Positions 33,809 through 40,613 of a stretch of 64,000 bases of DNA are shown here, piece by piece (within the stretch, counting starts at the first letter, position 1; the number at the start of each line of letters is the position of its first letter). The stretch lies in contig DEXQ01000007.1 in assembly GCA_002364215.1 (NCBI GenBank), positions 268,656 to 332,655 of the forward strand. Direction: 5' to 3'. Origin of the DNA: Aequorivita sp. UBA3180 (GTDB lineage: Bacteria; Bacteroidota; Bacteroidia; Flavobacteriales; Flavobacteriaceae). Made by a program: the position numbers and the translations under genes. The notes under the pieces were generated by a model, which saw only the letters and a program-made list of their open reading frames with translations, did not search any database and was not told the DNA's origin.

Positions 33809-34549
33809 ATGATACTAAAATTACTAGCTCTTTTTACTATAGCCCTTACTTTGGTAAGCTGTCAATTTACCGAAACAATGATTATGAACGAAGATGGTAG
33901 CGGCACTATGGCCGTGGAGGTCAATCTGAACGAAATGATGGCCTTTGGGGGATCTGCCCTTACTGATTCCATGAGTGTGAAAATGGATACTATTATAGCT
34001 ATGAAACAGTTCTTGGAAGCGAAAAAAGACAGTATCTCCAAACTTTCAAAAACGGAGCAGGATAAACTGAAAAAGCTGGAGAACTTTAATATCCATATGA
34101 AGATGGATACGGAATCTTCTGAAATGGTTTACGATATTTCAACAAATTTTAAAGATATAAGCGAGGCTAACGATATTTTGAATGGGCTAGAACAGGCAAG
34201 CAATGTAATGCCCAATCCAGATTCCAACACCGAAATAAAGAAAGAGGAGGATTCACCAGAGGTTGTGGGTGTTAATTATACTTTCAAAAAAGGTGTTTTT
34301 AAACGCGACGCCTATATAAAAGATAAAAAACTTCACCAGCAGCAAGTGGATAGTATGAAACAGGCCGAAGCTTTTATGAGTGGATCTAATTATACGTTGA
34401 AATATACTTTTCCGAAGAAAATAAAGAAAACATCCAATCCCGAGGCCACTTTTTCGGCCGACGGGAAAACGGTGATCCTACAACAACCCTTTATGGAATA
34501 TTTTAAGAACCCGGATGTGCTGGATTTGGAGGTGGTTTTGGAAAAGTAG
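33809..34549 (+). CDS. Lipoprotein of unknown function (246 aa)
   Basis: The protein begins MILKLLALFTIALTLVSCQF, a lipoprotein signal with lipobox TLVSC, so it is lipidated and probably faces the periplasm or outer membrane. The mature part has TETMIMNEDGSGTMAVEVNL and long amphipathic regions, including LEAKKDSISKLSKTEQDKL and MVYDISTNFKDISEANDIL. I know no named family. It overlaps no other gene in a coding sense and follows the YqaE gene by four bases. Confidence 0.8.
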   Translation: MILKLLALFTIALTLVSCQFTETMIMNEDGSGTMAVEVNLNEMMAFGGSALTDSMSVKMDTIIAMKQFLEAKKDSISKLSKTEQDKLKKLENFNIHMKMDTESSEMVYDISTNFKDISEANDILNGLEQASNVMPNPDSNTEIKKEEDSPEVVGVNYTFKKGVFKRDAYIKDKKLHQQQVDSMKQAEAFMSGSNYTLKYTFPKKIKKTSNPEATFSADGKTVILQQPFMEYFKNPDVLDLEVVLEK

Positions 34550-34604
34550 CAGACTTCGGCAACGTATTTGTATATTAAGTAATACTAACATAAAACTTAA
34601 CACT

Positions 34605-35144
34605 ATGAAAGCATTTTATTTTTTAATTCCACTACTGATGATAAACGCGTGCAAAACGCAGACGGGCACAGTAACCTCAACGGAAAAAACTTCTACCATG
34701 GGACAATTAAATGAACGTGTAACCGGTTGTCCTGAAGAAGGCAATTGCACTGTGAAAATTCATAAAAACAGTCACCTTACTATAAAGGTAGATGGAACAG
34801 GAGCTATTTATCCAGAAATGGTTGCCGGAAAGAACACTGTTGTTGTATATACGTATTTAAAAGAAGGTCCCGAAGGAACGGCCGATGGCAACTATTCTGA
34901 AACAATTCATTTTGAAATACCCGCTGCGGTTGAAAATGTTAGCAAGGTAAACGCTGCATTAAGCGATGTGAAAATGCTGTACGGCAAGCATTGTTTTTGT
35001 AAGGGAGAAGCAGGTTATTACCCAATAAGCAATGGAGAGTTATCTGTTTCTACAAATGATAAAACCCTTACGTTTAACCTAAATTTTAAGGTGGAAAAAA
35101 CTTCGCAGGTAATTTCAAATATCTCAGAAACGGTTAAACTATGA
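34605..35144 (+). CDS. Lipoprotein of unknown function (179 aa)
   Basis: The start at 34605 gives a lipoprotein signal, MKAFYFLIPLLMINACK. The longer frame would begin in the upstream gene and does not look like a signal peptide. The mature protein has CPEEGNCTVKIHKNSHLTIK and HFEIPAAVENVSKVNAALSD with several Cys (CPEEGNC, KHCFCKG), which may form disulfides. No known family. It is probably cotranscribed with the previous lipoprotein, with a 55-base gap. Confidence 0.78.
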   Translation: MKAFYFLIPLLMINACKTQTGTVTSTEKTSTMGQLNERVTGCPEEGNCTVKIHKNSHLTIKVDGTGAIYPEMVAGKNTVVVYTYLKEGPEGTADGNYSETIHFEIPAAVENVSKVNAALSDVKMLYGKHCFCKGEAGYYPISNGELSVSTNDKTLTFNLNFKVEKTSQVISNISETVKL

Positions 35145-35229
35145 TGAGGTAGTATTTAGGCTATAGCCGGTAGTCAATAATTTTTTGAAAGCGGCGATTT
35201 CTATTACTTAAACTCAAATAATTAGACTG

Positions 35230-35256
35230 AAAAGACCTGTTAACTACGGGTCTTTT
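35230..35256 (+). terminator. Terminator after the lipoprotein pair
   Basis: AAAAGACCTG (35230-35239) pairs with CGGGTCTTTT (35247-35256) with one G-U pair and a seven-base loop, followed by T-rich sequence. It ends the YqaE/lipoprotein transcript. Confidence 0.75.
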
Positions 35257-35400
35257 TTCTTTTCAGGATTTAGATAAACAGAATTTACATCCCGAACCAA
35301 TCTTTATTTCAAAAGCTTCCTTAAAACCCGGTTTATTAACGAGGATGATTTCAGTGTAACCTTTTAAAGAGGCTGTCTGTAAAAACTCTACTAAAAAAAG

Positions 35401-35440
35401 AAAGAGAAAAGAACAGGAAATAATCCTGTCTTTTCTCTTT
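35401..35440. terminator. Terminator of the metzincin gene, possibly bidirectional
   Basis: A hairpin with a long purine/pyrimidine stem (AAAGAGAAAAGAACAGGA with TCCTGTCTTTTCTCTTT, 35401-35418 and 35424-35440; small internal mismatches) is flanked by T on the right. It closes the minus-strand protease gene at 35466. Confidence 0.75.
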
Positions 35441-35465
35441 TTTTTTAAGTTCTTAATTCAGGAAC

Positions 35466-37709
35466 TTAATTTTTCACAATCTTCTTAGTAGTTACTTTGT
35501 TGCCATTTTTCACAACTAGGAAATACATTCCACTATCGATATAGCTATACTCCAACTGCTTGCTGAAAGTACTTGAAGTAGAAGCATCATCAAAAGTGTA
35601 TTGGTTGATTACTCTTCCTCTTAAATCGTAAAGCGAAATTTCAATCTTATCGTTTGAAGCTGGTGTAAAAGAAAGGTTGAAAGTGCCGCTTGATGGGTTT
35701 GGATAAACTGAGAAATTATCAAATGTAAAGTCTTCCACGCCCACTACACCATCTACAGTTATTGTAGCATTGTTCACATCGTAAAAGATATTGTTTGATG
35801 AAATAACCATTAATCTACCCGTAGTAGTGTTAAGGTTTGGTACGTTAACAACTGCACTTCCGTTGTTTGGTAAGTTCAATGCAACTGCAATTGGGTATGT
35901 CTGGCCGTTATCGGTAGAAAACCAGATGTCTACATTAGGGCTATCTACTGGAGCTACATCGGTTCCTGCAACATCCCAAGTCACGGTTTCGGTATTTCCG
36001 ATAGTCCAAGTAGTGGCTGTGTTTTGTGATGTAACCACAAATGGACCAGAACCTCCATCAAAAGTTAACAATACGTTGTCGCTTGCCGAGGCGGCACCAC
36101 CGGCAACATTGTCGCGAACGGTATATCTGAAATTCATAGTTCTTCCTACAGAAGGTACCACTTCCCAAGTGCTTTGGGTGTTTCCAGCAAGTACAGTTCC
36201 AATTGCGGGCATATATCTGTCTGGAGAGCCAATAGGATCATTGGTTCTAAAAGCCGGGCCAGAGGTTGAACTGTTTTGAGGTGGCATAGGAGCAACCTGT
36301 GGGTTCATCTGCTCCCAGCAATGTGATAATACATCTCCATCTGGGTCACTAGCGATACCTTTTAAGATAAATGGAGTAGATATGGGAAGTGTATAATCAG
36401 GACCAGCATCTGCAGTGGGAGGTAGGTTGTTGGTTGGAGTTTGTGTAGCACATTGTCCAGAACCGTTTTTAATAAAGTTCCAAATTTCTTGAATGCTTAT
36501 AGCAGTAAAATAATCGTCACTGTTGCTTTGTACGTTTGGAGGACAAATACCTGCGTAACCCATAATAGAAGAACCACTTCCTGGCTCTACTGCAGTTGCA
36601 GCATTTCTATTGTTACCACAAGAGTTGTTGAAGGTGTGGTTAGCGCCAAATTGATGTCCCATTTCGTGAGCCACAAAGTCGATATTGAATATATCTCCTA
36701 TAGGAGCAGTTAATCCAGTAACACCTCTTGCTTTTTGACCTGTTACACATGGTACGCGTAAACCAGCAATTCCACCACCGCCAGTACTAAATACGTGCCC
36801 GATGTCATAATTGGCATTTCCTATAACGTTATCACAAGTAGTTTGATTTTGACCTAACATTGTACCTCCACTGTTATTTGTGTACGGATCAGATCCTGCA
36901 TTTAAGTATATAATATCGGTATTGTTTGCAATTATAACCATGGTAAGAGAAGCATCTCTTTCATATACACCATTTACACGTGTCATAGAAACGTTCATGG
37001 CAGAAAGAACAGCGGCCTTCTTAACAGGGTCTGGCTCTCCCGGGTCTATTCCTTGTTGGTTAAGGTGGTACTGAGCATATTCCCCAGTACAAGCCAAGGC
37101 AAGACGGAATGTTCTAAGAACTCCATCATCAGCATTTCTGTAATCCAATGGCATATCGATAATTTCGTTATCCTCAGCCATACATACTGGGGCATTAGGA
37201 TCTGCAGGAACCTGATCTCTATTATAAGCTATATAGTAAGTTTTGTCCTGAGTGTAAGGATCAATATAGATAGTAGAATAGTTTAGAGATGAAATCATCA
37301 CGTGTACTCCTACATTTGAAACACTGAAACGAGCAACTGCAGAAGGATCATCAATACCTTGGGCTGCGTATGAACGAATGTTTGGGTGTTGTGCCTGAAG
37401 CGCTGGCTCCATAATAGAAGCTTCATAAACGCGGAAACGCTGTATTTCGCCATTATTTGTTGGAAGCTCAATTACAACATTTGAAAGACGTGTAAATCTT
37501 TCAGGTGCATTAAGCAACTGGTTTTTAAGAGCTGTTGTATTCAGGGAATAAAGGTTAAAGTCCTGCGGCATAGCATTGCGGAAGGCTTTCTGTCGGTTTT
37601 GCGTCTCTGTGGGCGATACTTTGCTCCACAACGCATTCTGTGCTTGCAATCCAAAGCTTAAAAGCAAAAGACATACAATCAGAAATGGTTTAAAAGTACT
37701 TTTTTTCAT
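35466..37709 (-). CDS. Secreted zinc metalloprotease (metzincin, reprolysin-like) with T9SS sorting domain
   Basis: A 747-aa secreted protease. Domains: signal peptide (MKKSTFKPFLIVCLLLLSFG), an N-terminal propeptide, a metzincin catalytic domain with HEMGHQFGANH (H348, E349, H352, H358) and the Met-turn SIMGYAG (M383), an Ig/PKD-like region (PTADAGPDYTLPISTPFILK, SHCWEQMNP), and a T9SS type A sorting domain (FSVYPNPSSGTFNLSF, YDLRGRVINQYTF, IDSGMYFLVVKNG). It is sent out by the type IX system, a route often used for proteases. It is followed downstream by the terminator at 35401. Confidence 0.9.
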   Translation of the reverse strand: MKKSTFKPFLIVCLLLLSFGLQAQNALWSKVSPTETQNRQKAFRNAMPQDFNLYSLNTTALKNQLLNAPERFTRLSNVVIELPTNNGEIQRFRVYEASIMEPALQAQHPNIRSYAAQGIDDPSAVARFSVSNVGVHVMISSLNYSTIYIDPYTQDKTYYIAYNRDQVPADPNAPVCMAEDNEIIDMPLDYRNADDGVLRTFRLALACTGEYAQYHLNQQGIDPGEPDPVKKAAVLSAMNVSMTRVNGVYERDASLTMVIIANNTDIIYLNAGSDPYTNNSGGTMLGQNQTTCDNVIGNANYDIGHVFSTGGGGIAGLRVPCVTGQKARGVTGLTAPIGDIFNIDFVAHEMGHQFGANHTFNNSCGNNRNAATAVEPGSGSSIMGYAGICPPNVQSNSDDYFTAISIQEIWNFIKNGSGQCATQTPTNNLPPTADAGPDYTLPISTPFILKGIASDPDGDVLSHCWEQMNPQVAPMPPQNSSTSGPAFRTNDPIGSPDRYMPAIGTVLAGNTQSTWEVVPSVGRTMNFRYTVRDNVAGGAASASDNVLLTFDGGSGPFVVTSQNTATTWTIGNTETVTWDVAGTDVAPVDSPNVDIWFSTDNGQTYPIAVALNLPNNGSAVVNVPNLNTTTGRLMVISSNNIFYDVNNATITVDGVVGVEDFTFDNFSVYPNPSSGTFNLSFTPASNDKIEISLYDLRGRVINQYTFDDASTSSTFSKQLEYSYIDSGMYFLVVKNGNKVTTKKIVKN

Positions 37710-37889
37710 TTTAGATGTAGTTTATATGAATGTTTAGAACCGTAAAGATAAGAGTCTTGAAGGAATTTAATAAATTTTTAAGAAATTAACTTTAAGAAAA
37801 AGTATAAAAAACTTCAAAAAAGCATAGAAATACCCATCTCAAACATTTTTAATTGATAATTTTGGTTCGCAAAAAAATCTAAAGAATAA

Positions 37890-38603
37890 TTGAACAAATA
37901 TTTGGAAATAAATGATTTGGGGTTAAGGGATTACAAAGAAATTTGGGATTACCAGGAGAATCTTTTTCAAAAGATTTTACAGATAAAAAGCAAAAACAGT
38001 AAAGAGAATTTGCAATATGAAACGCCCAATTTCTTCCTTTTTGTTGAACATCCGCATGTGTATACCCTTGGCAAAAGCGGCCATGTTGAGAATTTACTTA
38101 TTTCTGAAAAAAAACTTGCTGAAATAAACGCTTCATTTTATAAAATAAATCGAGGAGGGGATATTACATATCACGGTCCAGGACAAATTGTGGGTTACCC
38201 GATATTGGATCTGGAAAATTTCTTTACCGATATTCATAAATACATGCGTTTTTTGGAAGAAATGATTATTCTCACCTTGGCAGAATATGGCTTAAAAGCT
38301 GAGCGAAGTAAAGGAGAAACAGGTGTATGGCTAGATGTGGGCACTCCCTTTGCAAGAAAAATTTGTGCTATGGGCGTGCGGGCAAGTCGTTGGGTTACCA
38401 TGCACGGCTTTGCTTTAAATGTGAATACCGATCTGGGTTATTTTGACCATATGATTCCCTGTGGAATTAGGGGAAAGGCGGTTACCTCTTTAAATGTTGA
38501 ATTAGGTAAAACAAAAATTAACCTAGCGGAAGTAAAAGTAAGGTTGTTAAAACATTTTCTGATACTTTTTGAAGCCGAAATAAAAGAAAAAACCGAAGCC
38601 TAA
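37890..38603 (+). CDS. lipB: Octanoyl-[ACP]:protein N-octanoyltransferase
   Basis: LipB moves octanoyl from acyl carrier protein to lipoyl domains, such as those of pyruvate dehydrogenase E2. The 237-aa protein has RGGDITYHGPGQIVGYPILD (the lipoate-site motif), KICAMGVRASRWVTMHGFALNV and MIPCGIRGKAVTSL (catalytic Cys). The start is TTG at 37890. An in-frame TAA is directly upstream and the next ATG would lose the N-terminus, so TTG is forced. A TAATTTTG -7-like box lies shortly upstream. PdhB (17.5 kb) is a plausible partner complex. Confidence 0.93.
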   Translation: MNKYLEINDLGLRDYKEIWDYQENLFQKILQIKSKNSKENLQYETPNFFLFVEHPHVYTLGKSGHVENLLISEKKLAEINASFYKINRGGDITYHGPGQIVGYPILDLENFFTDIHKYMRFLEEMIILTLAEYGLKAERSKGETGVWLDVGTPFARKICAMGVRASRWVTMHGFALNVNTDLGYFDHMIPCGIRGKAVTSLNVELGKTKINLAEVKVRLLKHFLILFEAEIKEKTEA

Positions 38604-38615
38604 GCCTCGGTTTTT
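38588..38615. terminator. Bidirectional terminator after lipB
   Basis: AAAAACCGA (38588-38596) and TCGGTTTTT (38607-38615) form a stem with a ten-base loop. It overlaps the lipB stop codon and serves the convergent TapB-like gene too. Confidence 0.75.
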
Positions 38616-38636
38616 GAAATTTAATTTGGTTTTAAT

Positions 38637-39326
38637 TTACTTTGAAAATTTAGTGAGTACGCTGCTTGAGGATACTTTTCCTCTTTGATAGTCTTCCTGT
38701 TTAACCATCCCTACACCTTCGGCAATCCATTGTTTTGAATTACTTGTTTGGGTCATTCCCATTTTTGTACTCATATCGTAGGTTATCACAAAACAAGAGA
38801 ACGTTCCGGCAGGAGTTGTAACGTCTTCCTTGCCAATTACTTTTCTGTTTGTTATGGTCAGATCCATATTCATGTTAATGCCGCTCATACTTATTTTCAT
38901 ATTCATTTCGGCATCTGGAAGCTCTTGACCTACGGATAGGTTGTTGGGAATTTCCAAATCAACCCCGCTAATATCATATTCCATATTCTGAAACTGCTCC
39001 ATCATCATAGGGCTTACCATCGAGTTGTAGTCAATTGAAATTTTGGTCCCATCGCAGGTAACGTCATATTCTGTTTCGGCTATCAGTTTCCCTTTGTCAT
39101 CCTTAATGGAAGATTTCATTGTAGCAACTTCCCCTTCGGAAGTCTGGGTTTTGTTTAAAACAGTATAATCTACCACCGCAGCTATTTTCCCTTTTTTATC
39201 ATAAGATGTTAACTCGGCCTTTGTTCCTTCCTTTAAGGGATAAAACTTACTGCAGCCAGTTTGTGCATTCGCTTGTGTAAATACTGCTGTTAATAACAAT
39301 AATGAAATAATGAATGTCTTGATCAT
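38637..39326 (-). CDS. TapB-like secreted protein
   Basis: A 229-aa secreted protein begins with a signal peptide (MIKTFIISLLLLTAVFTQANA). The mature part has CSKFYPLKEGTKAELTSYDK, GKIAAVVDYTVLNKTQTSEG, YDVTCDGTKISIDYNSMVSP and TPAGTFSCFVITYDMSTKMG. The 'K-E-G-x-x-x-E-x-x-x-Y-D-K-K-G-K' start and 'V-T-T-P-A-G-T-F-x-C' end match the TapB family (also near DUF3108) in Bacteroidota. The role is unknown. It is the first of three same-strand small secreted genes after the terminator. Confidence 0.75.
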   Translation of the reverse strand: MIKTFIISLLLLTAVFTQANAQTGCSKFYPLKEGTKAELTSYDKKGKIAAVVDYTVLNKTQTSEGEVATMKSSIKDDKGKLIAETEYDVTCDGTKISIDYNSMVSPMMMEQFQNMEYDISGVDLEIPNNLSVGQELPDAEMNMKISMSGINMNMDLTITNRKVIGKEDVTTPAGTFSCFVITYDMSTKMGMTQTSNSKQWIAEGVGMVKQEDYQRGKVSSSSVLTKFSK

Positions 39327-39348
39327 AAATATTATTTTAGGTTAATTA

Positions 39349-39888
39349 TTATCTTGGTCCAATACGCGTAGGTCCCGCGCCAATGATTACCCTCAAGGTT
39401 TTATTAAGTGTGTTATCGTGGTAATCTTTAACGGTGAACACAAAATCTCTATTCTCGGTTCCACCTGTATCTAAAGTTCGTCCTATTATTTTAGTGCCCA
39501 ATAGTATGGACGATCGCGGGTCTGATCGGTTACCTTCAACCTGTAAAAGCCTAGTGCCAATGCTTCCAGCACCGTCGGTCCAAGGACTTGGGATGGGGTC
39601 AGGGATTTCTACAATGCCATTGTTGGGAAGTTCCCAAGTTATGTGAGAAACCCCGCCAGAATCTTTACCAGAGAGAAGTACGGTGTAGGTTTTGTTTCTT
39701 TCCAAGTACAATGCTTGATTATCAAAATCAAAAGTTTCTGTTATCTCTACATCGCCCGTGGAAAGTCCACTGCCAGTTAATTGAAAGTATATTGTTGGCA
39801 CCACGGAATCTCTGTCTGGAATAGTGGTCTTACAGCTTGTTAGGCTTAGGCTCAGTAATAAAATGCTCAAAATGACTGAATTTCTCAT
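39349..39888 (-). CDS. Lipoprotein of unknown function (179 aa)
   Basis: The start at MRNSVILSILLLSLSLTSCK gives a lipobox LTSC; the longer frame adds 18 unlikely residues. The mature protein has TIYFQLTGSGLSTGDVEITE, YLERNKTYTVLLSGKDSGGV, ELPNNGIVEIPDPIPSPWTD and DFVFTVKDYHDNTLNKTLRV, beta-rich and perhaps Ig-like. No family was recognised. It is on the same strand as the TapB-like gene, 22 bases upstream of it. Confidence 0.7.
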   Translation of the reverse strand: MRNSVILSILLLSLSLTSCKTTIPDRDSVVPTIYFQLTGSGLSTGDVEITETFDFDNQALYLERNKTYTVLLSGKDSGGVSHITWELPNNGIVEIPDPIPSPWTDGAGSIGTRLLQVEGNRSDPRSSILLGTKIIGRTLDTGGTENRDFVFTVKDYHDNTLNKTLRVIIGAGPTRIGPR

Positions 39889-40015
39889 AATTTCTAATTT
39901 TTTAAAATTTCTAATTAGTGAATACGGGGAGAAAAATAACAACCATAAATATAATAGCTGTTTTGTATCGACACAATGAGGTTATAGGGTTCCAGAAACT
40001 AAGTTAATTGCTCTT

Positions 40016-40324
40016 TTATTCTTCTATAATGCCTTCTTCGTTTTGTTGGCTTTTTGACTGTGTGGTATCGTCCACAGGATCTCCGCCAATTACGTTTCCG
40101 CTAGAAGATTTCTTCTTTCTTTTTTTCTCTTTCTTTTTTTTCTTTTTGGGAGAATCTACAATGGTGTCCAGCACACGGTCCGTACTTTTTGTGGTTTCTT
40201 TTTCTACACGTCTTTCTACCGTACGTTCCACGGCGTTGGCAGCTCTGTCTCCCAGTTTGTCCAAAAATTGTGCATTGCAAACACTGGCTGCACAAATGAA
40301 TAAGATGGTTAAAGCTATTTTCAT
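40016..40324 (-). CDS. Small secreted protein with a Lys/Ser-rich tail (102 aa)
   Basis: The N-terminus is a signal peptide (MKIALTILFICAASVCNAQ), then a helix with FLDKLGDRAANAVERTVERRVEKE that resembles the start of larger flavobacterial proteins. It then turns into a low-complexity tail (KKKKKKEKKRKKKSSSGN ... VIGGDPVDD). It may be an intact small protein or the stub of a longer one that lost its C-terminus. No known function. Confidence 0.55.
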   Translation of the reverse strand: MKIALTILFICAASVCNAQFLDKLGDRAANAVERTVERRVEKETTKSTDRVLDTIVDSPKKKKKKEKKRKKKSSSGNVIGGDPVDDTTQSKSQQNEEGIIEE

Positions 40325-40343
40325 AATATCTGATTTTTAAGGT

Positions 40344-40493
40344 TTACTTTTTAAAGGTTACTTCTTTTACTACTTTATTATTTAGCATTATTTTTAAAGT
40401 GTATATTCCTCTTGACAGATTATTTATGTTTAAAAAAATCTGTTTTCCCGGAACAATTTCCAGTTTGCCGGAATATTGTTTACTTTTTTTCAT
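40344..40493 (-). pseudogene. Orphan T9SS sorting-domain tail (49 aa)
   Basis: On the minus strand an ATG-started frame of 49 codons reads MKKSKQYSGKLEIVPGKQIF, then LNINNLSRGIYTLKIMLNN and KVVKEVTFKK before the stop. The 'L-S-R-G-I-Y-T-L-K-I ... V-V-K-E-V' pattern is the end of a T9SS type A sorting domain. The domain's front part (the V-Y-P-N-P box) and any cargo are missing, and an in-frame stop lies 13 codons before the ATG. It looks like a relic of a secreted gene, or a free small peptide. Confidence 0.5.
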
Positions 40494-40613
40494 AACAGGG
40501 AAAAAGGTGAAGTAAAAGTATGTTGTTGCCTTTCAAAGTACTGTGAATTTTGTAACCGATGCTATAACATATGTAACATAGTCAGTATTAGCAAGCTCTA
40601 GAGCCAGTTTATG

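Larger units (their letters stand above)
35145..35465. other. Intergenic space with two terminators
   Basis: This 321-base gap holds two hairpin terminators (listed separately) and no open frame that I can support. A short stretch near 35370 (GAGGCTGTCTGTAAAA) looks like the end of some insertion elements, but I find no partner copy or target duplication. Confidence 0.6.

Noticed and set aside
35365..35385. GAGGCTGTCTGTAAAA as a possible insertion-sequence end
   Set aside because: No matching inverted end, transposase or target duplication is present, so it is not an element that I can support.
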